A stretch of 64,000 nucleotides of DNA from Solirubrobacter soli DSM 22325 (lineage in GTDB: Bacteria > Actinomycetota > Thermoleophilia > Solirubrobacterales > Solirubrobacteraceae): contig NZ_AUIK01000008.1 of assembly GCF_000423665.1 (NCBI RefSeq), positions 124,001 to 188,000 on the forward strand. The letters are read 5' to 3'. The translations under genes were made by a program, and so were the position numbers. Numbering within the stretch: position 1 is the first letter of the stretch; the number at the start of each line of letters is the position of its first letter. This document shows, piece by piece, positions 8,675-18,500 of this stretch. The notes under the pieces are model-generated. The model searched no databases, had not been told where the DNA came from, and was given only the letters and a program-made list of their open reading frames with translations.

Positions 8675-8974
8675 GTGCGTAAATGGCTTCCCCTGCTCGC
8701 GGTCGCCGCCGGCCTCGCCGCGACCCCCGCCCACGCCGCCGGCACCCGCCAGTGCGGCCTGACGCCGCGGATCGACGGCGTGAGGTACCAGGTCGACGTC
8801 GTCAAGGGCCCGGTCGCCTGCAAGACCGCCCGCAGCGTCGCGTCGAAGTTCCTGCGCAACGGCACGATCGCCCCGCCGTGGCACTGCTTCCGCGGCCACG
8901 AGAGCCAGAACCAGGACTGGGCGGCGTCCTGCTCGCGCGGGAAGAACCTCTTCCGCGTGTATGCGCCGGGCTAG
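8675..8974 (+). CDS. Small secreted four-cysteine protein
   Basis: Predicted 99 aa with a GTG start. A signal peptide (residues 1-22, ending AHA) precedes a compact domain with four cysteines, in RQCGL, VACKT, WHCFRGH and ASCSRG, probably two disulfides. The pattern GVRYQVDVVKGPVACKTARSV resembles a recurrent family of short secreted proteins in Solirubrobacter-like genomes; its function is unknown. It is divergent from the lipoprotein and converges on the next gene with a 4-bp overlap. Confidence 0.75.
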   Translation: MRKWLPLLAVAAGLAATPAHAAGTRQCGLTPRIDGVRYQVDVVKGPVACKTARSVASKFLRNGTIAPPWHCFRGHESQNQDWAASCSRGKNLFRVYAPG

Positions 8975-10176
8975 GGGCGGACGACCGGGTTGGTCACCAC
9001 GGCCTCCAAGGCGCTCGCCGGAATCCGCTTGATCCCGTTGAGGTCCTCGTCGTTCCAGCCGCGGTCGACGGCGCCTGAGACGTAGACGCGCGGTGAGCCG
9101 GCGTTGTCGGCCACGATCGCGCCGTAGGTCTTCAGCGCCTGCGCGACGACCTTCGCCTGACCGCGCAGGCCGCTGATGTCGTAGCTCGCCTTCAACCGCA
9201 GGCGCAGCCCCATCGGCGGCTGGTTCGGGTCGGTGTTCGACGACGCCCAGTGGGTCGCCGGGTGGATGTACGCCTTCTGCGTCGTCGGCACGGTGATCCG
9301 CAGCGCGTGGTTGATCACGCCCGCGTCGGCCTCCTCGCGGCGGGCGAGCCCAGGCAGCATCGGCAGGCCGGCGGCGTCGGCGGAGGTCCAGCGCTCCGGC
9401 CGCAGCGCGTTGGACTTCAGGTCCCAGACCGCGCCGCTGTACGCGCTCCAGCCGGCGCCCTCCTTGGCGGCCGCGTAGAGCTCGAAGAGTTTGCAGTCGC
9501 CCTGGCGCAGCGTCAGCACGTGGCGGTCGCCGCCGCCCTCGACCGGCGCGTCCGGCGGGACCGGATACGGACCTGGGTCGGACTCGTCGGCCTCCTCGAA
9601 CGCGATCGGGACGAGCGGCTGCGTGAACGGCACGCTCACGTAGGGAATGCCGTACTCGCCGTCCCCGCCGAAGTCCGGCCAGAGCACCATCGAGCCGAGC
9701 GACCCGACGTAGTCGTGCGACGTGTCGACGGGGTACTGCGACACGTCCGTGTTCCACGGGTTGTCCTTGGGGAAGATCGGGCACCCGCCGATCACCGGGC
9801 TGCCCGCGAACGGGTCCCCAGGCGGGGCGGGCGCGGGCGGGTCAGGCGGCGCCGGCAGCTTCGGCGCGGGCAGCGTGAACCCCACGCGACGCGCCGTCGC
9901 GCAGCGCTTGCCGCGGCACGCGCGCACGCTGTAGCGATACGCCGTCCCGGCCTTCGCGCGCTTGTCCACGTACGACGTGCGGTTGCGCCCCACCCGCGCG
10001 CTGAGCCCGGCGCGCCGCACCTCGTAGCGGGTCTCGCCGGTCGCCCGGTCCTTCCACGTGAGCTTCACGCTCGCGCCCTTCGCGGTCGCCTTCAAGGCAC
10101 TCACGGGGCGCAGCCGCGCCTCGGCGGGCGCGGCCAGCAGCAGGACCGCCGCGGCGGCGGCGACGAAGACCCTCAT
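8971..10176 (-). CDS. Exported protein with fibronectin type III domain
   Basis: Predicted 401 aa. The ATG at 10174-10176 opens a signal peptide (MRVFVAAAAAVLLLAAPAEA). Residues about 22-110 look like a fibronectin type III domain (ASVKLTWKDRATGETRYEVR, YRYSVRAC), followed by a Pro-rich linker. The C-terminal region of about 260 residues begins CPIFPKDNPWNTDVSQYPVD and contains PATHWASSNTDPNQPPMGLR. That block recurs in bacterial secreted proteins, but I cannot name its activity. Probably extracellular. Confidence 0.75.
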   Translation of the reverse strand: MRVFVAAAAAVLLLAAPAEARLRPVSALKATAKGASVKLTWKDRATGETRYEVRRAGLSARVGRNRTSYVDKRAKAGTAYRYSVRACRGKRCATARRVGFTLPAPKLPAPPDPPAPAPPGDPFAGSPVIGGCPIFPKDNPWNTDVSQYPVDTSHDYVGSLGSMVLWPDFGGDGEYGIPYVSVPFTQPLVPIAFEEADESDPGPYPVPPDAPVEGGGDRHVLTLRQGDCKLFELYAAAKEGAGWSAYSGAVWDLKSNALRPERWTSADAAGLPMLPGLARREEADAGVINHALRITVPTTQKAYIHPATHWASSNTDPNQPPMGLRLRLKASYDISGLRGQAKVVAQALKTYGAIVADNAGSPRVYVSGAVDRGWNDEDLNGIKRIPASALEAVVTNPVVRP

Positions 10177-10315
10177 CACGGACGTTGTATCGCGCGCCTG
10201 CGGCTCGAGCTTGAATTCCCATCCCGCCTCTCGGCATCGGTAGCGTCGAAGCACGCTGGGACCGAGACGGGAAAGCGAGCAGCAGCACGAGCCGGGACCC
10301 GCGAAGGCGGGCGAG

Positions 10316-11530
10316 GTGCCCGAGGCGCCGGCGTCCGCGCGGGAGCGGGTGCTTGCCATGCAGCGCACGGCGGGCAACCAGGCGACGGCGCGGTTGTTGC
10401 GCTCCGTGCTGGCGCGCGACGAGTTCAAGTGGGGGTCGAAGGCCGGCGAGGCCGACCTTCCCTATCCGGCCGAGGCCGGCGCGGCGGCCACGCTCCCCCC
10501 GCCGGTGCACGCGTACTACTTCCCGGGCGTGACCGAGCGGCGCGCGCTGATCATCGGCGGCGTGCACGGCTCGGAGCCGCAAGGAGTCGCGGTCGTCGAG
10601 AGCCTGCGCGCCGAGCTCACCAAGCGCAGCGCCGCCGGGAAGCCGCCGTACTTCACGGTCATCCTGGTCCCGAAGCTGATCGCGCGCACGCATGAGAGCA
10701 AGCTCCCGAAGGTCAAGGACCGCCGCTACGTGCCGCGCGCGCCCGGCGACTCGGCCGCGGAGGTCAACAAGACCGGGATCGAGCCCAACCGGACGTTCCC
10801 GATGCCGGGCGAGGACTACGCCGACGCCCGCAAGCGCGCCACCGGCGGCGACTCCGAGCTCAAGTTCGACCCGCCTGGCAAGGAGGGTCCGCGCAAGCCG
10901 AAGGGCGACCACGCGACCGACACGATCCTGCCGGAGAACCGGGTGCTGATCCAGCTCATCGAGCGCTTCAAGCCCGAGCGGATCGCCAGCGTCCACGCCC
11001 ACTTCCTCGACCCCGGGGTCGAGGCCAAGCCGGGCGTCGAGGGCCAGCCGGCCAAGGACGGCAAGCCCGCCGTCAAGGCCAGGCCGGAGGTCAAGGGCCG
11101 CGACCCCGGGACGGGTCGGCCCGGCAACGACCCCGGCGTCTTCGTGGACCCGCGCAAGGGCACGGCGGCGGAGATCGCGGAGGACGACCGCCTCGCCACC
11201 GAGATGCTCCACCACGCGCAGAAGCGCGCGCCCGCGACGCTGCAGGGCGGCGCGCAGGACCCGTTCATGGGCAACGTCGGCGGGAAGAAGCGCTTTAACG
11301 AGACCGTGCACTACGACCCGGCCGCGGCGGGCGTCGAGGGCACCTCCCTGGGCGACTGGGCACCCGTGAAGACGCCCACGCGCGGCGCGATCACGACGAT
11401 CACGGTCGAGATCCCGCAGTACGCCGGGACCGGCGTGTCCGACGTCGACGCGAAGGCCGTCGAGGAGGCGCACCGCGACGCGCTGCTGGAGATCTTCCTC
11501 GGGCCGCCGCCTACTTCACCTTCACCTTGA
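10316..11530 (+). CDS. M14-type zinc carboxypeptidase/amidase with AGNQA N-terminal motif
   Basis: Predicted 404 aa, no signal peptide. The catalytic domain begins near residue 65. GGVHGSEPQG supplies the first two zinc ligands (H84, E87), SVHAHF near 227 the third, and TTITVEIPQ near 363 the probable catalytic glutamate. This fits the M14 clan of MpaA-like murein peptide amidases and AstE/aspartoacylases. The N-terminus carries LAMQRTAGNQATARLLR, a motif known at the front of eCIS-associated and toxin-like proteins. The GTG at 10316 has AAGG eight bases upstream, but the frame is open back to a TAG near 10231, so a non-standard earlier start is possible. A cell-wall target is inference. Confidence 0.72.
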   Translation: MPEAPASARERVLAMQRTAGNQATARLLRSVLARDEFKWGSKAGEADLPYPAEAGAAATLPPPVHAYYFPGVTERRALIIGGVHGSEPQGVAVVESLRAELTKRSAAGKPPYFTVILVPKLIARTHESKLPKVKDRRYVPRAPGDSAAEVNKTGIEPNRTFPMPGEDYADARKRATGGDSELKFDPPGKEGPRKPKGDHATDTILPENRVLIQLIERFKPERIASVHAHFLDPGVEAKPGVEGQPAKDGKPAVKARPEVKGRDPGTGRPGNDPGVFVDPRKGTAAEIAEDDRLATEMLHHAQKRAPATLQGGAQDPFMGNVGGKKRFNETVHYDPAAAGVEGTSLGDWAPVKTPTRGAITTITVEIPQYAGTGVSDVDAKAVEEAHRDALLEIFLGPPPTSPSP

Positions 11531-14114
11531 ACGTCCAGGACTGGTTCGCCTTGTCCTTGACGACCAGCACGATCGCCTTCTTGCCGGGCAGCTTCTTCAG
11601 CGTGAGCGTCTGGCGCGCCTTCACGCTGCGCTTCTTCGCGCCCGGCGCGGTGAGGGCCGCCGACTTGAACGCCGGCGCGTCGCGCCCCGCCGTGATGCGG
11701 ACGGTCAGCCGATGCGCACGTCGCTTGAGCGACACGACCGGCGGGCAGCCGTCGACCTGCAGCGGCGCGCTGACGTTCGCCACGGTGCCGTTGTGGCCGG
11801 TGAAGGCGCCCTGCACCTTCTGGCGCGCGCCGCGGCAGAGGTCCTTCTTGATCACCAACGGCATCGTCGCCCCGCCGGTGAAGGCGAGGTCGAAGCGCTC
11901 GAGCGGCACATCCGGGATGCCGGCGAACGTGTTGTGGATCACGCCGTCCTTGCCCGGCAGCCCGACGTTGCCGAACAGCGGGAGCGTCACCGCGCCGGAG
12001 AGGCTCAGCGACAGGCCGGGAAGCGCGCCCGCCTCCGGCGCCGCGAACGTCACCGGGCTGGTGAGCGCGGTCGGCAGCAGCGGCGTCGTCGCGGTCGCGC
12101 TCCCGATCCGCGCGGTCGCGGGACAGCTCCCGGCGGCGAACGCGGTCGGACTGCAGGCCTTGGCGAGGCGCTTGAGGTCGATGCCGAGCGCGGGCGGCAG
12201 CCCGACGTTGGCCACCGACGTCGCCGCCTGACCGGCCGGCACGAGCACGGTCACCCGCAGCGGCGGCGCCGCGCCGACGGCGGTCGCCCCGCGCTTGCCC
12301 GCCACGGCCTCGATCCGCGGCGAGAACGGCAGCCCGGCGCAGTCGGTCGCCTGGTACGGCGCCTCGACGGTCGCGGTCGCGCCGTCGACGCCCTCCAGAA
12401 CGGCCCGCACGGCCTTCGGCGCGCAACTGGAGGCGTTGAGGATGAACCCGGGGCGGTCGAAGGTGAGGGCGAGACTCCGGATCGAGACCGGGACGCCGCC
12501 GATCAGCCGCGGCAGCGGCGTCGTGCGCACGGTCAGCCCGCCGTCGGCGCGCAGCGCGATGCTCCCGCGCACGATCACCGTGCCGAGGTCGACCGGGCCG
12601 ACCTTGCCTGGGATGACGATCGCCAGGCCGGCGAAGCCGCCGTCGTACGCGCCGGTCAGGTAGACGGCGCCCGCCAGCGTCACCGGCGCGTCGCCCGTCC
12701 CCGCGACCGAGCTGACCGTGCCGACCCGCGACGCCGCCGGACACGCACCCGCCGCGGCCGACGCGTCCGAGCAGACCGGCACGCCCTTCAGCGACCCCGC
12801 CAAGCCCGGCGGCATCTCGGTCGTGACCCGCGAGAGGTCCTGCGAGCCGTCCGGGCGCGAGATCTCGAGCGTCACCGCACCGGCGGGCCGCCCCGCGAGG
12901 GTCGACTCCGCCGTCGTGCGCAGCGACGGCGCGAACGCGGCCGCCGTGCAGGCGCCGCCCTTGCCGTCGGCGTCGATCGTGAACGTCGCGGTCGCGGTCC
13001 TCGGCGCGGTTCCGCTCCATGGCGTCAGCAGCGCGGAGACGACCTTCTCGCCGCACGCGACCGGGTTGGCGAGGACCGCCTTCGGCCCGCCCTGGAAGGA
13101 CAGTGCGAAGGACGTGAACGGGACCTGCGGCAGGTTGTCGAACACGGTCGTGATCTGGCCCGTCGCGGGGTCGAGCTTCACGTCGCCGGGCAGCTTGACC
13201 AGCACCCCGCTGCCGGCGACCACGACGTACAGCCGGTAGCCGTCGCCGAAGTAGACCTTTCCGCTCAAGGCGGGAAGCAGCGGCGTGATGAAGCTGACCG
13301 TGCCGACCTGCGACCCGGCGGGGCAGCCGGCGTCGGAGGCGAACTGCGCGTCGGTGCACGCCTCGAGGCCGTTGGCGACCCCGGGCGAGAGCGTCGTCCC
13401 GACCGGCAGCGCGATCTCGGCGCGGCGCACGTGCGAGTTCCCTTCGGGCAGCGTCAGCGTGACGGTCGCGCCGCTGGGGACGACCCGCTGCGTGGTGTCG
13501 AGCTTCGCGGCCACCTTCGGGGCGAACGGGACGGTCGCGCAGCCGGTCGGCGTGAACGTCGCCGAAGCGGTCGCGTCCGCGTCGATCCTCGTCGTCGCCG
13601 GGATGCATGAGGTCGGCAGCGTCATGAACGCGCTGTTGAGCGTGAGATCGAGCGCGGCCAGGCCGAGCGGGCCGGGCTCCAGCGCCGCGATCGTCGAGTC
13701 GAGCCCGCCGTCGGGCCGCAACGCGATCGCGGCCTGGTTCTTGATCAGGCCGATGACCGAGATGCCGAGACGTGCCGGCTCGCCCGGCTGCGGCTCGAGG
13801 TTGTAGACGTCGCCTGGGATCGGGACGGCCAAGCGCGGCGTCGCGACGACGCTGCCGACGCGGGAGCCCGCCGGGCAGACCCCGTTCTCGAAGGTCGCGA
13901 TCGGGCACCGGTCGGCGGCGTTCGGGTTCCCGACGAGGCCGGGTGGGAAGTGCAGCGCGACGTGCGACGGCGTGGTCGCGAAGTCGGCGTGGATCGCCAC
14001 TGAGGCGTGGGCGCCGGCCTGGAGCACGGACGGCGTGACGGTGAAGGAGGCGTGGGCTGGGGCCGAGAGGGCGAAGAAGAGCGCGACGGCGACCTGGGGC
14101 ATGCGGTTCATCAC
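11511..14114 (-). CDS. Large exported Cys-containing repeat protein
   Basis: Predicted 867 aa. A signal peptide starts at MMNRMPQVAVALFF and ends near AHA. The mature chain repeats a module of about 190 residues: CPAGSRVGTV or a variant, a GxVY strand, a Gly-Asp turn, IALRPDGG, then a Cys-containing close. CPxxSxVG occurs at least four times. The last 90 residues are a Lys-rich beta domain (RLTVRITAGRDAPAFKSA). Exported proteins of this build are common in Solirubrobacter relatives, but none has an assigned function I know of. Its 3' end overlaps the convergent M14-like gene by 20 bp. MNR or MPQ are alternative starts a few codons in. Confidence 0.75.
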   Translation of the reverse strand: MMNRMPQVAVALFFALSAPAHASFTVTPSVLQAGAHASVAIHADFATTPSHVALHFPPGLVGNPNAADRCPIATFENGVCPAGSRVGSVVATPRLAVPIPGDVYNLEPQPGEPARLGISVIGLIKNQAAIALRPDGGLDSTIAALEPGPLGLAALDLTLNSAFMTLPTSCIPATTRIDADATASATFTPTGCATVPFAPKVAAKLDTTQRVVPSGATVTLTLPEGNSHVRRAEIALPVGTTLSPGVANGLEACTDAQFASDAGCPAGSQVGTVSFITPLLPALSGKVYFGDGYRLYVVVAGSGVLVKLPGDVKLDPATGQITTVFDNLPQVPFTSFALSFQGGPKAVLANPVACGEKVVSALLTPWSGTAPRTATATFTIDADGKGGACTAAAFAPSLRTTAESTLAGRPAGAVTLEISRPDGSQDLSRVTTEMPPGLAGSLKGVPVCSDASAAAGACPAASRVGTVSSVAGTGDAPVTLAGAVYLTGAYDGGFAGLAIVIPGKVGPVDLGTVIVRGSIALRADGGLTVRTTPLPRLIGGVPVSIRSLALTFDRPGFILNASSCAPKAVRAVLEGVDGATATVEAPYQATDCAGLPFSPRIEAVAGKRGATAVGAAPPLRVTVLVPAGQAATSVANVGLPPALGIDLKRLAKACSPTAFAAGSCPATARIGSATATTPLLPTALTSPVTFAAPEAGALPGLSLSLSGAVTLPLFGNVGLPGKDGVIHNTFAGIPDVPLERFDLAFTGGATMPLVIKKDLCRGARQKVQGAFTGHNGTVANVSAPLQVDGCPPVVSLKRRAHRLTVRITAGRDAPAFKSAALTAPGAKKRSVKARQTLTLKKLPGKKAIVLVVKDKANQSWTFKVKVK

Positions 14115-14162
14115 GAAGCACGCAAACGCCGCCGCGACCAGAAACTTGCGGTCCGCGGACTC

Positions 14163-15413
14163 CTAGGGCAAGCGGTTCCAGAACAGCTCGGTGCGGCGCG
14201 GGGCGACGAACGCGTCGAGGGCGTCCTTGTGCGGTGTCTCGAGCCCTTCGCGATACGCGAGCAGCTGCGTGATCGTCTCCTCCTGCACGGCATGCCCGGC
14301 CCGCGGCCACTCGTCGGCGAGGTGCACCAGCGACGTGAAGAGCTCGATGTCGTCGAGCGGGCGCAGGTGATAGGTCGCCATGAACCCGGTCAGGTAGGCG
14401 AGCGACTCGGTCGCCTCGGTGCCGCTGGAGACCTGCTCGCGGATGACGCCATGGTCGAGCGCCGAGATCTTGCCGCGTTTGAGCTGTTTGTCGAGCCACA
14501 CGGGGAAGTCGTCGCGCGGCTCCGTCGCCCGCCAGCGCCCGACCGCCTCGATCGCCTTCTCGGTGTGGTGGATGTGCTCGAACTCGTGCAGGACCGTCCC
14601 GCGCAGCGAGATCGGGTTGTTGAACGCCAGCGGGCCGATCTCCAGCATCGGCTCCTCGAGCGGCGTCGTGCGGTCGCAGGGCACCGGACCGGGCTTGCCG
14701 GCGTGACCGCGCGCGTCGGCGAGGTCGATGTTGACGTTGACCTTCCCCGCCAGCGGGCCGCCCTCGGTGCTGTCGTTGACGTCATCGGCTCGCAGCCCGA
14801 CCTCGGAGACGAGCAGGCCGCACAGCATCCGGCGGGCGAGCAGTACGCGCTCGGGCTCGCCGGACCCGTTGAGGTCGCGGATGTACGCCTGCTGGTCGAG
14901 CCACGACATCGGCTCCTTGGGCGACGAGACCCGCGCGAAGCGGACCACGCGGCCGACCGGGAGCATCGCCGGCACCGAGTGGGCGGGCGAATCGAACGGG
15001 ACCATGTCGGTCTCGAACGCGCGCAGACGGCCTTCGGCGTCCTGGACGACGACGCCGATCTGCCCGCCCGACGCCGCGGCCACCGCGGCCTCCTGCTCGG
15101 TCTCCCAGCCGTCACCCACCTCATGCTGGGCGGCGATCTCGACCGTGACCATGAAGTCGCCGGAGACGATCGATCCGACGGTGAACGGGGGCGCGAGCGT
15201 CGCCGGTGCCTGCTCGCGGCGCCGCGCCAGCCGCCCCGCCGCCTGGTTGCCCGCGCCACGCTGGACCGCGAGGAGCAGCGCCGCCGGAGCAGGCTGCGCG
15301 GGCGCCGGACCGTCCTTGGCGAGCTGGTCCGGCGGGCGGTGTCTGCGTCGTTCGCGCGTGGCGCCATTCTCATGGGGCTCTAACGACGGCGTCAAGGGAG
15401 GAACCCACACCAC
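14163..15413 (-). CDS. Putative HExxH metallopeptidase with AGNQA N-terminal motif
   Basis: Predicted about 416 aa, no signal peptide. The key motif is HEFEHIHH (about 14565-14588), a zinc-peptidase HExxH, within a helix LRGTVLHEFEHIHHTEK. Near the N-terminus lies LLLAVQRGAGNQAAGRLARR, the same motif class as in the M14-like protein at 10316. The two therefore look like differently armed members of one delivery family. The start is uncertain: a GTG at 15411-15413 follows GGAGG at a spacing of about 12, and another GTG at 15458 would add 15 residues. The third zinc ligand and the substrate cannot be assigned. It is divergent from the RHS gene. Confidence 0.65.
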   Translation of the reverse strand: MVWVPPLTPSLEPHENGATRERRRHRPPDQLAKDGPAPAQPAPAALLLAVQRGAGNQAAGRLARRREQAPATLAPPFTVGSIVSGDFMVTVEIAAQHEVGDGWETEQEAAVAAASGGQIGVVVQDAEGRLRAFETDMVPFDSPAHSVPAMLPVGRVVRFARVSSPKEPMSWLDQQAYIRDLNGSGEPERVLLARRMLCGLLVSEVGLRADDVNDSTEGGPLAGKVNVNIDLADARGHAGKPGPVPCDRTTPLEEPMLEIGPLAFNNPISLRGTVLHEFEHIHHTEKAIEAVGRWRATEPRDDFPVWLDKQLKRGKISALDHGVIREQVSSGTEATESLAYLTGFMATYHLRPLDDIELFTSLVHLADEWPRAGHAVQEETITQLLAYREGLETPHKDALDAFVAPRRTELFWNRLP

Positions 15414-15503
15414 ACGACTAGGGAAACCTCCGATGCGGCGAGCGCCTCCGCCCAGCACTCTCCTAAGCCGGGACTTTATGAAACGGCAAGGAGACGCTCC
15501 GGA

Positions 15504-18500
15504 ATGACCTGCACGGATGCACGGCGAGCACGGAGGGCGGCCATCTGGCTGCTCACCGCGCTGTTCGCGCTGCTCGGCACCGACGTTGCGGCGGCCGCCA
15601 AGGCGCCTGCGCTGAAGCTCTCGAAGCTCTCCGGCGCCCCCGCGACGGTCGCTCCCGGCGACGCGTTCACGGTCAGCGTCACGGTGAAGAACCCCGGCAA
15701 GCGCAAGGCCAAGGCGCAGACGGTCAGCGTCTCGCTGTCAAAGCTCAAGCTCAACGGGAGCTTGAAGGTCAAGGCGTTGAAGGCCCGCACGTCGGCCACC
15801 GTCAAAGGAAAGGTCACGGTCCCGAAGACCGCGGCGGCCGGCACCTACAAGCTGACGGCCTGCATCGGCAAGGCGTGCACGACGGGCGCCACCGTGGCCG
15901 TCAAGGGCACGAGCGCCGCGCCCGCCCCGCCGGCCCGGCCCTCGGGCGACACCGTCAACCTGCCGCCGGGCCCGGCCCCGCTGCCGCCGGACAACCCAAC
16001 CGCCACGCCCACCCCGGGCGGGCCGAACCCGACGCCCACGCCGGACCCCGTCGTCGAGGACCCCAAGGACGCCGCCCCGCCGCTCGATCCGGGCGCCGCG
16101 ACGAGCGTCTATGACTCGACCAAGTTCCTCTACACCGGCGCCAACCCGATCCAGCGTGACGTCGCGCCCGGCGCGATCAGCGACAAGCAGGTCGCCGTGC
16201 TCAAGGGCAAGGTGCAGGATCGCGTCGGGGAGCCGATCGGCGGCGTCCGCGTCACCGTGCTCGATCACCCGGAGCTGGGCGAGACCAACACGCGCGCCGA
16301 CGGCCAGTTCGACATCGCCGTCAACGGCGGCGGCATCACGCTCTCGTTCGTCGTGGCCGGCTTCCTGCCGGTCCAGCGCACGCTCGCCCCGAACTGGCAG
16401 GACTACGAGACGCTCGACGACGTCGTCATGGTCCCGGTCGACCCGAACGTCAAGACGATCGACCCGGACTCCGCCGAGCCGTTCCAGGTCGTCCGCGGCA
16501 CGACGTCGTCCGACAAGGACGGCAACCGCCGCGGGACGCTGCTGTTCCCGAAGGGCGTCCAGGGCTCGATGAAGCTGCCCAACAGCACCACGAAGGCGCT
16601 CGACGAGCTCAAGGTCCGCGTCACCGAGTTCACCTACGGCGACCAGGGCGACGAGGCGATGCCGGGCTCGCTCCCCGCCAACTCGGGCTACACGTACGCC
16701 GCCGAGTTCAGCGTCGACGCCGCGCTCGCCGCGGGCGCGACCCAGGTGGACTTCGACAAGCCGCTGATCAACTACACCGAGAACTTCATCGGCGCGCCGG
16801 TGGGCAGCGCCGTCCCGACCGGCTACTACGACCGCACCGACGGCTCGTGGAAGGGCGGCAACGACGGCCGCGTCATCAAGGTCGTGTCCGAGGCCGGCGG
16901 CATCGCCGGCGTCGACACCGACGGCAACGGCCAGGCCGACACGGGCCTCGGGATCACCGACGACGAACGCAAGCAGATCGCGGCGCTGTACGAGCCCGGG
17001 CAGGAGCTGTGGCGCGTCCTGATCACCCACTTCACGCCCTGGGACCACAACTGGCCCTACGGCCCGCCGCCGGGCGCGCGCCCGCCGCAGCTGAAGGAGT
17101 TCGAGTGGAAGGACCCGAACGACCCGTGCCAGCAGAAGGGCTCGGCGATCGGCTGCGAGACCCAGACGCTGCAGGAGGCGATCCCGGTCACCGGCACCGG
17201 CATGACCCTCAACTACTCGACCGACCGCACGCCGGGCTGGAAGGTCGACGAGACGATCCAGATCCCGATCGTCGGCCCGACCGTCCCGCCGCGCCTGAAG
17301 GGCGTGCAGCTGACGATCGACGTCGGCGGCGAGAAGATCGAGAAGCGCTGGTGCGACCCGAACTTCCCCACCACCGGGGCGAGCACCTGCAAGGACTATC
17401 CGCTCATCACACCCAACATCAGCATGCCGTTCAAGTGGGACGGCAAGGACGCCTATGACCGAACGGTCAACGGCCGCGTGACGGCGACGATCCAGGTCAT
17501 CTACGTCTACGAGTTCAACTACTACGGCGCCGACACGGACGAGTGGCAGTCGAGCTTCAGCCAGTTCGGCTCGGACTCGCAGGTGTTCGACGGCCGCTAC
17601 GCGTGCGGGAACGTCTCCGGCAACATGGACACGCACTTCTTCTGCGGTGTCCCGGTCGGCCAGACGATCACGCGGGCGATCGGCTCGTGGGACGCGCGGG
17701 CGGCCAACGGCCTCGGCGGCTGGTCGCTCTCCGACCACCACGCCTACGACCCGGTCGAGCGCGCGCTGCACCGCGGCGACGGCGCGACGACCCGCGCCGA
17801 GGCGCTCCCGCCGGTCGTCGTCAAGGTCGCGGGCACGACCAACACCGGCGTCGGCTCCGGCCGTGGCGGCGCGAACTACCCGAAGGACGGCCAGCTCGCG
17901 ACCGAGGCCAACGTCGACTACATGGGCGACTACGTCCGCTCCCCCGACGGCAACCTGTACCTCCACAACGGGCTCAACCGCAACGACATCTTCCGGATCA
18001 GCCGCGACGGCAAGATCTACGCGTTCGCCGGCAACGGCAACAAGGCGTCGGAGATCACCGGCGAGGGCGGCCCCGCCAAGGACGCGAGCCTGGGCACGAT
18101 CTCCGCGCTGGCGGCCGCGCCGGACGGCGCGCTGCTGATCGCCGGCTACTCGATCGACAACTACGCGAACACGATCCGCCGCGTGTCCCCGGACGGCTCG
18201 AAGGTCGTGACGATCGCCGGCTCGGCGACCGATCGCCAGCGGCCGCTCAACGACGGCAAGCCCGCGCTCGAGGCGCACCTGGGCCAGATCTACGACATGA
18301 CGACCGCGCCCGACGGGACGATCTACTGGGTCGAGCGCAACGGCCCGACCAACGGCTACAAGGGCCGCCTGCGCAAGCTCGCGCCCGACGGCATCGTGAC
18401 CACCGTCGCGGGCGCCGGGACCAAGACGGTCGGCCTGACGGGCATCCCCGCCGCCGATGTCAGCCTCAACGGCGACCCGCGTGGCGTCGCCGTCGGCCCC

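Noticed and set aside
11311..14499. Long minus-strand frame of 1062 codons overlapping the exported repeat protein
   Set aside because: Arg-rich, motif-free translation in the wrong frame of the 11511-14114 gene, which has a signal peptide and ordered repeats.
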